From contig NZ_QKRB01000060.1 in NCBI RefSeq assembly GCF_003233845.1, positions 1 through 64,000 on the forward strand: a stretch of DNA of 64,000 nt. Direction: 5' to 3'. Source of the stretch: Paenibacillus sambharensis (GTDB lineage Bacteria > Bacillota > Bacilli > Paenibacillales > Paenibacillaceae). The notes below the pieces were generated by a model. It was not told the DNA's origin, did not search any database, and was given only the letters and a program-made list of their open reading frames with translations. Positions 15,567-25,545 of the stretch are shown one piece after another. The translations under genes and the position numbers were made by a program. The number at the start of each line of letters is the position of its first letter. Within the stretch, counting starts at the first letter, position 1.

Positions 15567-18500
15567 TTATCTAGCTGAACGGATTGTCCATTTTTTTGGG
15601 CAGATTAATATTCAGCCTGGTGATAAATACCATATACAATTTGAACGTACAGAACAAGTAGAAAGTCTTGTCGAAGAGATAAAGAAAATGTCTTCAGCGG
15701 AACCCTTCTCTATCCCGACCGAAGGAGGGGATTACCAATCTTTTTGTCTGATATGTCAGAATAGTAAAGTGCTTATTGCTTCAAACTCGGATGAAGTAAC
15801 CCCGGATTTCTTAACAACTCTACGGAATAAAGTTGGAACTCTAGAAGAAAGTTTCAATGATAAGGCCATGTTGTTAATTCATAACTCAAACCTTGATAGT
15901 CTAGTTGAAGGTATGACCTCGTTCGCTAAAGAAGGTATGCCGTTTCATATTAATCTAATTGAGGAGAATCTCCATGAAATGATGGTGGACTCAAAGCTCA
16001 CTCCATCGGAAAAGCAAATTTTAAAATTTAGTATGGAGACGAACAGAGCTCAACAAGGGATCCATGAACAAGTGACTTTGTTTGATTATGAGAAGATCCT
16101 GACTGTCCTGAACAATGGAAAACTTGAGCTTGATGATTATAAAGATTTTGGTCTGTTTGTAGACTCTGAGCTATTTGAGACTCCTATGACAGATAAGCAG
16201 ATCCAAGGTCGATTATCTGAGAACCATAATCTCTTTAGCCATGTAGAAATGGCCCATCAGTATGGCCCTGTCGATATTAGCTTAGAAAGACATTTTGATG
16301 AAAACGGCGTAAAGATTTTATCGGCATTAGATTGGCAGTCAACCGACTTTGGAAACGTAAGACGTTCTAACCAGAAAAAATTAGAGGGGAAGGGACTTGA
16401 GTATCTTGAGGCAACAAAAAAGCTGACTTTGGAAGGGTTGGTATATTGGGAAAGAGCGGATGGAGAATCGAAAAGTAAACAACGAAAAAGAAATATTATT
16501 GTATTTAATCCAGAGCAACAAAATACAATTACTATAGAACTTCAATTTAGTGATTTCATCAAAGCACAACATATTAATGACAATCTCATTAAACATAAAA
16601 TTAATTCTGAACCGTCAGGCAAGAAGCTAAAGGTAGTATTGTCCCATGAACCTGGGGAGACAACTTTTTATGGTGTGAGATATAAAACAGAGGTTTCTCC
16701 TACCTACGAATTTAAGATCGCAGTTGTTGAGACTACAGAAAAGCTGCTTCAGGCGATTCAGACTTCTTATACGATTAACCTCGTAAAAACGAAGTCCAAA
16801 CATTCTAGTATTCTAATTCATTCTGACAATGAACAATGGATATTTAACAAAGATGAACCTGATGTCAAAAAGGTCGAACTCGCAGATGAATTTGAACATA
16901 ATCAGTTCGAAATCACCGATTCCGAAGAATTGGTAGTTTCGAAAAATGCTGAACATTCGAACGACGAGGAACATATCCATTTCGCTATTAAGCTACCTAA
17001 TACTACAATTCCGCTCTCTGTTCAGGATGTAGTCGAACGCCCTGTTCCGATTGGCGGATTTAATGTTTGGAAAATGAAGAGGGAGAAACAAGAGCACTTT
17101 GTATATCGGCTTGAGAACGATAAGATGAAAATCGTCCAAGGTACACGAGAGACTTATGCACAAGGAGAGTTTAAGAAGAACCTTGAACGAGAACTTAAAA
17201 TTATTGAAGATAACCATTTATATTTTATAGAGGAAGCTGGCGAACTTTTCCCAGCGCAAATCAACGTACCAGACTCTGTTAAAGAGGCATATATTGATTT
17301 ACTTCGCTATTTTCGTGACAACCAGTTGCTTCCTAGCTTAGCATATCTGGATAGAGAATATTATGTGTTAGCTAGGCGCTATGTTGAGGCATACATTAAG
17401 GAGCTAGATCATTTAAAAAATGGACAATCGTTGAACCAATCACAACGTGATTTAGTCTTACTGGGTACAATCCGGAAAGGACTTAAAGACCCAGAATGGT
17501 TATTTACGCCTCTTCATCCGTTGAATCTAGCCTATCAGATTCAGTTAAACGATCTGATTAGTAAAGAGATAATAAATGACGAATTGCTTCGTTCCTTAAG
17601 ATCTACTCTCCTTATGCCGTATGTATCTTTTAATAATGGATTATATAAAGCGATCGAGTCTGTCGATTCCTATGAGTGGACAATATACATTGACCAAAGT
17701 TTGCCGAGGTTCGAGTCATCTAAGATGTTTGTAAATAAGCTTGTTCAAGAGAAGATTGAGGAGTTTACAGAACACTTCTCGTACTTGTTTGATCTAGATT
17801 ACCGTGCTCCATTAAAAATCAACACAATTAATATGGGGGATTGTCAAGAGATTCTGCAGGGGCTATTCGAGTACTACAAGCGACAACTCAAGAGAGAACT
17901 AGTTAAAAGAGAGCTATTACCAATTGAGCTACACATATACGCTGAGAAGGGTATAAATAATGTATTTGAGGAAATGTCACAATATACAGATGCTGAAGAA
18001 ATTGCACGAAATTTCAACCTGAAGTTAGAATTAGAAGGATACCATCCCGAGGAACTGCTCAACATTTTTCGTGACCAGGTGAAATTTTACTCGCGTGATT
18101 TAGCAGCCAGTGAATATGAATATAGTCATATAACATTTTATCAAATGAGTAAGATTGAACAGGTAGCTACAAGCAATGCATCTGAAATGATCACGGGGGT
18201 CTCTCTATTTGGTCTGGTATCTGGTATTCCATCCGTATTTATCAACCAAGATTATAAGACAGGATTTGGAACCAAATACTATAGAACTACTGAAGCTCCA
18301 TTACTTTCTCTAGTACCCAAACTTAACTCGCTGCTGCGTGTTGCACAGACGCTAGATAATTATCAAGAAGATATGAATATTGTAACGGCGATTTCTGCAG
18401 AACACAAAAAGAAGTTGGATGCCGTTTATGATACAGCTCACTGGGTAACATTTATTGAACCAAAGGTGGATCTAAGTTTCTTTAAAAATAACGATACACA

Positions 18501-20745
18501 AAAGGATCTTCTAGTTATACATTATAGTGACCAGTATACCTCTTCAAGTGGTTTTGATGCGATTACTGTAACCAGGCGCTCAAAACAATATCAACGGCTA
18601 ATTAAAGAGTTCTTATTTTCTCATGAAATTACTACAACTGATGAGGTATTACCACCAATCATTAACTTCTTTAATGCTATTAATGGGAACTGGCTGCTTC
18701 GCTTGTTGGCACAGAAAAATCAATTTCCTAAGGAGAAAATAAGTATTCTGTCAGCTGTCAAACTAGCATTAGCTGCTTTCGCCCATCGAGATATCATATG
18801 GATCCCCATATCAATGGAGGAAATCTTACGTATTTCCGGCGGAACAGGGTTACGACAGTCTGAAGGACTTTTCTCAGTTAGAAACCTGGGTAAGTTCGGC
18901 TCATACAGTGATGATCTGCTACTCATTGGTGTTGAACAACAAGATAACGATCTGTTTGTACATCTCTACCCTATTGAAGTTAAGATCGGAAATAATCCAC
19001 CTTCTGTTTATGAGAAAGCTTATAAACAAGTTAGTGAAACGAAGATGCTTCTTCTTGATTATTTAGTTGCAACAGAAGAAGATCCATTCAAGGCGAAACT
19101 ATATCGCAACTTTTTTATACAGTTGGCGATTGCAAGCGCGGAAAAAATGGATTTGTATGCGATCTGGCCTGAACAATATTGGGGAACTATAACAAATAGT
19201 AGTTTGCGGGAAAGACTGCTCAATGATGATTATAGTATTACTAATGCTCTACAAGAGCATATTGGAGATGGTGCTGTCATCTCCTTTAGAAAAGACTGGT
19301 TTTTCACAGAAGTAAAGAGAAAAGATGATGTGCTTGTGTTTGATTATCCGGAAAGAAGCGGATATGATTTCATTATAAAAGATATTGAGGAGATTAAGGA
19401 ACATATTCAGAGCGAATATGGGGACATATCTGCTGAACAGTTGCTATCCAGACTATATCTGCCGATACAAACGGTACAGGGTAAGTCTGTTGAGATTGAA
19501 AGTGAATATCCTCAAAAAGTTGCTGAAAATAACTCGGATTACGCTATCTCAAAAGAGACAACGGGTTTAATCGATTCAGTGAATACGTTACGGGAAACAT
19601 ATCCTAACAAGCCAATGGAAATCCTATTCGGACATAATGCACAGAATCAAGAAGAAATTAAATGGTATCCCACGTCGACAGATAAGGTGATGCACACTAA
19701 CACAGGTATTATCGGGACCATGGGTACGGGAAAAACTCAGTTTACAAAGTCGTTGATTACGCAGCTAAGTCGAAATAGTATAGATAACGTGAACAAGACA
19801 CCGATTGGAATTTTAATATTTGATTATAAAGGTGACTACATTAAACCTGAATTCACAGAAGTTACAGGGGCTAAGGTTTATGACCTTTACCATTTGCCAT
19901 ATAATCCGCTTTCGCTGTTTGTCACGAATCCACCTCGACCGCTGCTCCCTGTTCATACTAGTAGTTCGCTGACGGATACTATTTCAAAATCTTTCACGTT
20001 AGGTCAGGTACAAGTAAACACTCTTAAAGGGGTTATTATGGATGCCTATAATCAAAAAGGCATACTTAAAAATGATGTATCAACATGGGGAAATCCAGCC
20101 CCGACACTAAGTGATGTCTATGACATTTATTCTGGGCGAGAAGACTTTAAAGTGGATAGTTTGTATGCAGCTCTCCAAGAGTTGTACGAGATGGAGGTTT
20201 TTGAACCGGATTCATCAAAAACTATACCATTATTCGATATGATTAAGGGAATCACCGTAATTAATCTATCAGGGTTTAATCCTAGTATTCAGAACTTAGT
20301 AGTGTCGATAACTCTAGACGTCTTCTACAATCAAATGCAAATGCAAGGGCATAGCTCAATAAATGGCAATTATCGCGAAATTAGTAAAATGATCTTGGTT
20401 GATGAAGCAGATAACTTCTTGAGTAAAGATTTTACTTCTATTAAGAAGATACTCAAAGAAGGTCGTGAGTATGGCGTAGGCACGATTTTGTCTACACAGT
20501 TCCTAAGTCATTTCTCAACTTCTGATAATGACTATGCCAATTATATTTTGACTTGGATTGTGCATAACGTCTCTGAATTGTCTGCTAAGGATATTCGTAT
20601 GATATTTAATACACAGAGTAAGGCAGAGGAAGAGAACATTTCGAGCCGAATTAAATCGCTACAAAAACACTACAGTATTGTAAAAGCAGGTGCTGGTCAA
20701 CCAGTTTGGATGAGGGATCGAGCTTTTTGGGAACTAAACAAGTGA
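15547..20745 (+). CDS. dptH: DNA phosphorothioation-dependent restriction ATPase DptH
   Basis: The large FtsK/HerA-like ATPase of the Dnd restriction complex, 1732 residues. Most of the protein is a long region without obvious motifs. The ATPase lies in the C-terminal 360 residues, with Walker A GTMGTGKT (1390-1397) and Walker B ILVDEAD (D1619-E1620). The start at 15547 is chosen because GTGGGGA sits eight bases before it. Starts at 15514 and 15538 are also in frame. It overlaps the end of dptG by 20 bases. The reading frame is intact and the length is within the family range. A strong terminator at 20782 ends the dpt transcript. Confidence 0.92.
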   Translation: MSKHFYNYLAERIVHFFGQINIQPGDKYHIQFERTEQVESLVEEIKKMSSAEPFSIPTEGGDYQSFCLICQNSKVLIASNSDEVTPDFLTTLRNKVGTLEESFNDKAMLLIHNSNLDSLVEGMTSFAKEGMPFHINLIEENLHEMMVDSKLTPSEKQILKFSMETNRAQQGIHEQVTLFDYEKILTVLNNGKLELDDYKDFGLFVDSELFETPMTDKQIQGRLSENHNLFSHVEMAHQYGPVDISLERHFDENGVKILSALDWQSTDFGNVRRSNQKKLEGKGLEYLEATKKLTLEGLVYWERADGESKSKQRKRNIIVFNPEQQNTITIELQFSDFIKAQHINDNLIKHKINSEPSGKKLKVVLSHEPGETTFYGVRYKTEVSPTYEFKIAVVETTEKLLQAIQTSYTINLVKTKSKHSSILIHSDNEQWIFNKDEPDVKKVELADEFEHNQFEITDSEELVVSKNAEHSNDEEHIHFAIKLPNTTIPLSVQDVVERPVPIGGFNVWKMKREKQEHFVYRLENDKMKIVQGTRETYAQGEFKKNLERELKIIEDNHLYFIEEAGELFPAQINVPDSVKEAYIDLLRYFRDNQLLPSLAYLDREYYVLARRYVEAYIKELDHLKNGQSLNQSQRDLVLLGTIRKGLKDPEWLFTPLHPLNLAYQIQLNDLISKEIINDELLRSLRSTLLMPYVSFNNGLYKAIESVDSYEWTIYIDQSLPRFESSKMFVNKLVQEKIEEFTEHFSYLFDLDYRAPLKINTINMGDCQEILQGLFEYYKRQLKRELVKRELLPIELHIYAEKGINNVFEEMSQYTDAEEIARNFNLKLELEGYHPEELLNIFRDQVKFYSRDLAASEYEYSHITFYQMSKIEQVATSNASEMITGVSLFGLVSGIPSVFINQDYKTGFGTKYYRTTEAPLLSLVPKLNSLLRVAQTLDNYQEDMNIVTAISAEHKKKLDAVYDTAHWVTFIEPKVDLSFFKNNDTQKDLLVIHYSDQYTSSSGFDAITVTRRSKQYQRLIKEFLFSHEITTTDEVLPPIINFFNAINGNWLLRLLAQKNQFPKEKISILSAVKLALAAFAHRDIIWIPISMEEILRISGGTGLRQSEGLFSVRNLGKFGSYSDDLLLIGVEQQDNDLFVHLYPIEVKIGNNPPSVYEKAYKQVSETKMLLLDYLVATEEDPFKAKLYRNFFIQLAIASAEKMDLYAIWPEQYWGTITNSSLRERLLNDDYSITNALQEHIGDGAVISFRKDWFFTEVKRKDDVLVFDYPERSGYDFIIKDIEEIKEHIQSEYGDISAEQLLSRLYLPIQTVQGKSVEIESEYPQKVAENNSDYAISKETTGLIDSVNTLRETYPNKPMEILFGHNAQNQEEIKWYPTSTDKVMHTNTGIIGTMGTGKTQFTKSLITQLSRNSIDNVNKTPIGILIFDYKGDYIKPEFTEVTGAKVYDLYHLPYNPLSLFVTNPPRPLLPVHTSSSLTDTISKSFTLGQVQVNTLKGVIMDAYNQKGILKNDVSTWGNPAPTLSDVYDIYSGREDFKVDSLYAALQELYEMEVFEPDSSKTIPLFDMIKGITVINLSGFNPSIQNLVVSITLDVFYNQMQMQGHSSINGNYREISKMILVDEADNFLSKDFTSIKKILKEGREYGVGTILSTQFLSHFSTSDNDYANYILTWIVHNVSELSAKDIRMIFNTQSKAEEENISSRIKSLQKHYSIVKAGAGQPVWMRDRAFWELNK

Positions 20746-20781
20746 TTTGTTTTTGATATTTATAAAGTGCCTGGCATATTT

Positions 20782-20833
20782 AAGTCTTTTTCTAAATCCT
20801 AGTACTACAGTGGATTTAGAAAAAGACTTTTTT
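20782..20833 (+). terminator. Strong terminator of the dptFGH operon
   Basis: AAGTCTTTTTCTAAATCC (20782-20799) pairs perfectly with GGATTTAGAAAAAGACTT (20812-20829), an 18-pair stem with a 12-base loop, followed by T residues. It separates dptFGH from dndBCDE. Confidence 0.9.
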
Positions 20834-20868
20834 CATAAAAAATTACTTGATAATAAGGATCTAAATAG

Positions 20869-20897
20869 TTGAACATTTGTTCGTCCTACGTTAAAAT
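20869..20897 (+). promoter_or_regulatory. Sigma-A-type promoter of the dndB operon
   Basis: The -35 TTGAAC (20869-20874) and -10 TAAAAT (20892-20897) are spaced by exactly 17 bases. Transcription would start near 20904, about 40 bases before dndB. The -35 overlaps a palindrome described separately. Confidence 0.7.
20871..20882 (+). promoter_or_regulatory. Candidate LexA/DinR (SOS) box on the dndB -35 element
   Basis: GAACATTTGTTC is a perfect inverted repeat and matches the GAAC-N4-GTTC core of the Gram-positive LexA box. It shares four bases with the -35 hexamer, so a bound repressor would block the promoter. Regulation by LexA is inferred from sequence only. Confidence 0.5.
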
Positions 20898-20915
20898 ACA
20901 TTTACAAATCAAATT

Positions 20916-20929
20916 ATTACGTACGTAAT
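20916..20929 (+). promoter_or_regulatory. Palindrome in the dndB leader, possible DndB operator
   Basis: ATTACGTACGTAAT is a perfect 14-base palindrome between the promoter and the GGGGGG ribosome site of dndB. DndB proteins repress their own operons in studied systems, so autoregulation here is plausible but not shown. Confidence 0.45.
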
Positions 20930-20943
20930 TGGGGGGATCGCGA

Positions 20944-22032
20944 ATGAATTTTAGTTATACCTTTCCTGCTCTAAGAGGGATACAAGCTGGTAGAGAATTT
21001 TACACCGTCATGTGCCCATTACGTCTGATACCGAAGATCTTCCTCTTTGACGAAGAAGAGATCCCCGCAGAACATCGGGCCCAGCGGTTAATGAATAAGG
21101 CGAGAATTCCGGATATAACAAATTATATTCTGGAGAATCCAAAAGACTATATATTCTCCTCACTGACCGCTTCTGTTGATGGGGAAATGAGTTTCAAAGA
21201 AGCCTCCACTGAACTTAAGGATATAGGTTACCTAACCATATCGCTCGATTCTAGATTTTTGATTAATGACGGTCAACATCGTAGAGCGGCTATAGAAGAA
21301 GCTCTGAAAATTTCCCCTGATCTCGGGGACGAAACGATATCGGTAGTGTTTTTCCACGACTTGGGGCTAACACGATCTCAACAGATGTTTTCAGATTTAA
21401 ACCGTCATGCAGTTAATACTACTTCCTCAATTGGTATATTGTATGACCATAGAGACCAGCTCTCATTAATTACAAAGGGGTTAATATCTAACATACCTTT
21501 ACTGGAGCGTTACACAGATCGTGAGAAGGTCTCTTTGTCTAAAAATTCACCGAAGCTATTTGCGCTTAATCATATTTTTAATATGACTTCTCGCCTTCTG
21601 AATAAACGTAAAGGCGATATGGTCTCTGAGCAGGAAAGAAAATATGCTACGGAGTTTTGGAGTTTGTTATGTACTTCAATACCAGAATGGCAAGATGTTT
21701 TATTGAAGAAAATATCACCTAGAGATCTACGTGTCCATTCGGTTGTGGCGCATGGAATATTTTTGGAATCCTTAGGCATTATAGGTTACTACCTTTATCA
21801 GCATCACCCTGACGAGTGGCAATCCTTCATAAAAAGACTCCATATTATAGATTGGAATCGTGAGAATAAAACGGACTGGCAGGGGAGAGCTTACAGCAAT
21901 ACTGGTCGGATTAATAAAAACGGTGAGACAATACAGCTCACTGCAAATTTAATTAAGTCAAAAATTGGCCTCCCCCTCACAGAGCAAGAACAGAACATCG
22001 AGAACAGATTCAAGGAGGCCTTTAAAGCATGA
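20944..22032 (+). CDS. dndB: DNA sulfur modification regulator DndB
   Basis: DGQHR-domain protein that represses dnd operons in characterised systems. The motif INDGQHRRAAIEEA near residue 105 is clear, with the preceding ITNYILENPKDYIFSSLT block typical of the family. The 362-residue length fits. The ATG at 20944 is chosen over an upstream in-frame start at 20929 because a run of six G lies 8-13 bases before it and the family start MNFSYTFPALRG follows. It overlaps dndC by four bases (ATGA), so the operon is translationally coupled. Confidence 0.92.
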   Translation: MNFSYTFPALRGIQAGREFYTVMCPLRLIPKIFLFDEEEIPAEHRAQRLMNKARIPDITNYILENPKDYIFSSLTASVDGEMSFKEASTELKDIGYLTISLDSRFLINDGQHRRAAIEEALKISPDLGDETISVVFFHDLGLTRSQQMFSDLNRHAVNTTSSIGILYDHRDQLSLITKGLISNIPLLERYTDREKVSLSKNSPKLFALNHIFNMTSRLLNKRKGDMVSEQERKYATEFWSLLCTSIPEWQDVLLKKISPRDLRVHSVVAHGIFLESLGIIGYYLYQHHPDEWQSFIKRLHIIDWNRENKTDWQGRAYSNTGRINKNGETIQLTANLIKSKIGLPLTEQEQNIENRFKEAFKA

Positions 22033-23525
22033 GTAAATTGGAACTTAATATTTTTAATACTGATACGAAATTTATAGAAGCCAAAAATTTAGTGAAAGAA
22101 GTTTATCTAATGGATGCACGTCCTTGGGTAGTTGGTTTTAGTGGGGGCAAAGACTCTACTGCCGTAGTTCAACTTGTCTTTCAAGCTCTTCTAGAACTCG
22201 ACCCCTCTGAACGTCATAAAAAAATATACATCATTTCTTCAGATACCCTTGTTGAGACACCTCTTATTATTGATAAAATTACTCGTACCTTAGGTCGTAT
22301 CCAAGAGAAGGCCTTGGAACTAGGGTTACCTATTGAGACTCAGAAAGTACGTCCGAAAGTTGAGCAAACCTTCTGGTCATCCATTATTGGGAAGGGTTAC
22401 CCAACTCCACGTCAAAAATTTAGATGGTGTACTGATCGTTTAAAGATTGAACCTGCAAACCGCTTTATACTGGAAAAAGTCGATCAGTTCGGTGAAGTGG
22501 TAATGTTACTCGGTGTGAGGGATTCAGAAAGTTCTACACGCGCAGGGGTCATGCAATCCCATACAATTGAAGGTAAGAAGCTTATGCGCCACTCGACCTT
22601 AAGAAATGCGTTTGTATTTGCTCCTATCCGGTCCTTTGATGTCGATGATGTGTGGGAATACTTACTCCAATATGAATCCCCATGGGGAGATGATAACAAT
22701 GAACTGCTTGAACTCTATCAAAATTCTAGCAGTGAATGTCCTTTAATCGTGGACAAAGAAGTAAAAGAGAGCGCGGGTTCCTGTGGGAATAGCCGCTTCG
22801 GTTGCTGGACCTGTACAGTAGTGAGTGAAGATAAAGCGCTGAGCGGCTTTATTAATAATGGTGTGGACTGGCTACGCCCACTTTATGAATTCAGAAACTT
22901 CCTGGTGAAAATTAGAGAAGACCAGTCCAAAAGGCAGAAACAACGTATGAACGGAGAAGTTTACCTCCTCCCTCATAATGAGAAAATAGAAGAGTGGCAT
23001 ATTGTAGTGAAGAAGAAAGAACTCGGGGGTTACCTTGAAAAAAATCAAATTAACTTAGCTACTGTTGAAGATTTGAATATCATAATTGAAGATGAGGATG
23101 GTTCCTACAAACGTTTCGGAGTTGGTCCTTTTACAGTAAAAGCACGCGAAGAGATTTTAAGGCAGCTATTACGAACCCAAAAACAAATAAGAGAGCTACA
23201 TGATCCAACGATCGAGCTGATTAGTTTTGAAGAATTGAAAGTTATACGTAAATACTGGCATGAGGACCTACAGTGGGAAGATCGCTTGCCATTGATAGTT
23301 GAAGAGGAAACAGGAAAAGTTTATGACTGGAACCATAATGATCGTCCCGTGTTTAAAGATGACCAGATAACTGATCTTGAGACAATATGCAAAGAAGAAG
23401 GCGTTAATATGAGCGTTCTTAAGCAATTAATATCTGTAGAGAAGGACTATTCTGGTGTAAAAGTCAGACGGGGGTTATTCCAAGCATTCGATAAAACGCT
23501 TAAACAAGACTTTTTACATTTATAA
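22029..23525 (+). CDS. dndC: DNA phosphorothioation sulfurtransferase DndC
   Basis: PAPS-reductase/ATP-pyrophosphatase-type enzyme that activates DNA and inserts sulfur into the backbone. The PP-loop SGGKDST (38-44) is near the N-terminus. Four cysteines, C237, C252, C259 and C262 (the last three within CGNSRFGCWTC), match the iron-sulfur cluster ligands expected in DndC. The 498-residue length and intact frame fit a working enzyme. It starts inside the end of dndB and is followed 17 bases later by dndD. Sulfur would be supplied by the cysteine desulfurase at the end of the operon. Confidence 0.95.
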   Translation: MSKLELNIFNTDTKFIEAKNLVKEVYLMDARPWVVGFSGGKDSTAVVQLVFQALLELDPSERHKKIYIISSDTLVETPLIIDKITRTLGRIQEKALELGLPIETQKVRPKVEQTFWSSIIGKGYPTPRQKFRWCTDRLKIEPANRFILEKVDQFGEVVMLLGVRDSESSTRAGVMQSHTIEGKKLMRHSTLRNAFVFAPIRSFDVDDVWEYLLQYESPWGDDNNELLELYQNSSSECPLIVDKEVKESAGSCGNSRFGCWTCTVVSEDKALSGFINNGVDWLRPLYEFRNFLVKIREDQSKRQKQRMNGEVYLLPHNEKIEEWHIVVKKKELGGYLEKNQINLATVEDLNIIIEDEDGSYKRFGVGPFTVKAREEILRQLLRTQKQIRELHDPTIELISFEELKVIRKYWHEDLQWEDRLPLIVEEETGKVYDWNHNDRPVFKDDQITDLETICKEEGVNMSVLKQLISVEKDYSGVKVRRGLFQAFDKTLKQDFLHL

Positions 23526-23542
23526 AGGTGGACTAGCCTCTC

Positions 23543-25540
23543 ATGCAGATTACAAAATTGCTGTTGAATAATATTGGAGCTTATTACGGGAACCAAAACA
23601 TGTTCGATTTTAGAACAAATAAAGGTCAAAATGTAATCCTTCTTGGAGGGAAAAATGGTGCTGGGAAAACAACGATATTAGAATCACTTAGAATCGTATT
23701 ATTTGGTTCGATGGCTTATGGTTTTGTTAATGAAAATGAGCCTTATTTTCGCAAAATCTCTTCTTTATTAAATCGAAAAGCATTAGAGGAAAATGTTAAT
23801 TCTGATTTCCGAATAATTCTCAACTTCACCTCTACTGAAGAGTTTGAGTTGAATCAGTATACCCTAACTCGGAGTTGGAGAATAAAGGGTCAGAAGTTAA
23901 AAGAAGACTTTTATGTTGTTAGGAATGGAAAGGCATTAAGTAATCAGGAAACTTCAGATTTCCAGAATCGTTTGAGAGAGGAAATGCCCCCACGACTCTT
24001 TGAACTATGTCTATTTGATGGGGAGGATATCTCTCGAATTGTATCAGAGGAAAAAATTCCCGAATATCTTGGCGAGTCTGGGAGGATTCTGTTTAATTTG
24101 GACCTCTTCATGAACTTAGAAAAAGATCTACAAACTTATCGAGCGCAGTTTACACAAAAAAGTAGCAGTTTAGCAGAAGAGATTGCCGAGCAAGAGAAAC
24201 TGGAAAAACAGATTGCGGATTTCCAACAGAGTGTAGATGATAAAGTGTCTTTAATTTCGGCCGAAAAAGATGAGATCAGTCTACTTAACGATGAAATTAG
24301 ACAACATAAGCGAGATTTTGATACTCACGGTGGGTTGTTACACGAGCGGAGACTTGAACTTGTACAGAAGGAAAATGAAATTGAAAATCGGCGAAAAGCT
24401 AACTCTGAACGAATTCGTTCCTTTACTAATACTATTCTTCCTTTTTACATTGCGCGAGAATTATTAGGGAAAGTGATCAAGCAGTTAGACCTAGAGAGGG
24501 AGAATGAGTCATTCGAGTATGCTTCTTCAGCTCTGGAAAAAAGTGAAATATCTAAACTGATTTATAAGTTACAGCAAGCAAATTCAAAACATACTGTAGA
24601 TCTGGATATCGATCAGTTACATAACGGTATCTTAGACATTATGAGGCCTGAAAACATTAAGCTGTTGCATCGGGCTTCTTTCGAGCAACGAAGCAAAATT
24701 CATAACATCTACAACCAAATTAAAATGATAGATCCTAGGAGTTATCTTCAGCTTTTTGACCAAAATTCAGAGATGTTGGTTGAAGCTCAACGAATTAGAA
24801 GGGCAATTGAGTTGAATGACAAGTCGAGTGAATTCAAAGACTTATTAGAGCAGATTGAGGTAAAAACGAAGAGGGTTGAGCAACTGCGCTTACTTGTTGA
24901 ACAACAGGAAAAAGAAATTCAAGAGACAAAAGATATTATTAATATACAATCCACAGCATTAAGTAAAGTAAGAAATAAAATTCGTGACCATTACAAAGCT
25001 GAGGATTCATATGTCATGACAGAGAAGTTGTTGATTGTCAGCAAACGTTTTAGAGAAAGACAATGGCGGAAAAAATTGGATGATGTTATTAATGAGGCAA
25101 CAAAAATGATTAACATCCTTTTCAGAAAAAAAGCCTATATTGAGCGAATATATATCGATCATGCTACCTTTGAATTATCTCTCTTTGATCGTCAAAAACA
25201 GGAAATTACAAAGGAACGTTTGTCAGCGGGCGAAAAGGAAATGTTAATGCTCACTGTTATTTGGGCCATGTTTAAAGTATCGGGTTGGAAATTACCCTTT
25301 GTCTTTGATACTCTTATGGGACGCTTAGATCAAGATCATAAGAAGGCTTTGATTGAGCATTTTATACCAAAATGCGGAGAACAGGTCTTGATGTTCACTA
25401 CTGACTCGGAGATTACAACAGAGCATTTTAATTTAATCAAGGATATTACCGCGAGGTGTTATACTTTGGATTTTGAAGAAAAGTTCGACAGTGTAAGCAT
25501 TGCTCAAGGACGCTACTTTAACATGAGTCAGGGAGAGTAA
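23543..25540 (+). CDS. dndD: DNA sulfur modification ATPase DndD
   Basis: SMC/Rad50-like ATPase needed for phosphorothioation, thought to drive DNA structural changes. The 665-residue protein has Walker A GKNGAGKTT (36-44), a long central coiled coil (about 200-300 and 420-500), the ABC signature LSAGEKE (560-566) and a Walker-B-like PFVFDTLMGRLD (D589). The expected order of motifs is complete. The start is preceded by AAGGTGG. It lies between dndC and dndE, six bases before dndE. Confidence 0.95.
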   Translation: MQITKLLLNNIGAYYGNQNMFDFRTNKGQNVILLGGKNGAGKTTILESLRIVLFGSMAYGFVNENEPYFRKISSLLNRKALEENVNSDFRIILNFTSTEEFELNQYTLTRSWRIKGQKLKEDFYVVRNGKALSNQETSDFQNRLREEMPPRLFELCLFDGEDISRIVSEEKIPEYLGESGRILFNLDLFMNLEKDLQTYRAQFTQKSSSLAEEIAEQEKLEKQIADFQQSVDDKVSLISAEKDEISLLNDEIRQHKRDFDTHGGLLHERRLELVQKENEIENRRKANSERIRSFTNTILPFYIARELLGKVIKQLDLERENESFEYASSALEKSEISKLIYKLQQANSKHTVDLDIDQLHNGILDIMRPENIKLLHRASFEQRSKIHNIYNQIKMIDPRSYLQLFDQNSEMLVEAQRIRRAIELNDKSSEFKDLLEQIEVKTKRVEQLRLLVEQQEKEIQETKDIINIQSTALSKVRNKIRDHYKAEDSYVMTEKLLIVSKRFRERQWRKKLDDVINEATKMINILFRKKAYIERIYIDHATFELSLFDRQKQEITKERLSAGEKEMLMLTVIWAMFKVSGWKLPFVFDTLMGRLDQDHKKALIEHFIPKCGEQVLMFTTDSEITTEHFNLIKDITARCYTLDFEEKFDSVSIAQGRYFNMSQGE

Positions 25541-25545
25541 CTACA

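Noticed and set aside
20916-20929. The palindrome as a described DndB site of TACG-N10-CGTA form
   Set aside because: I recall a spaced half-site form for a studied DndB. Here the half-sites are almost fused, so I do not claim identity with that site.
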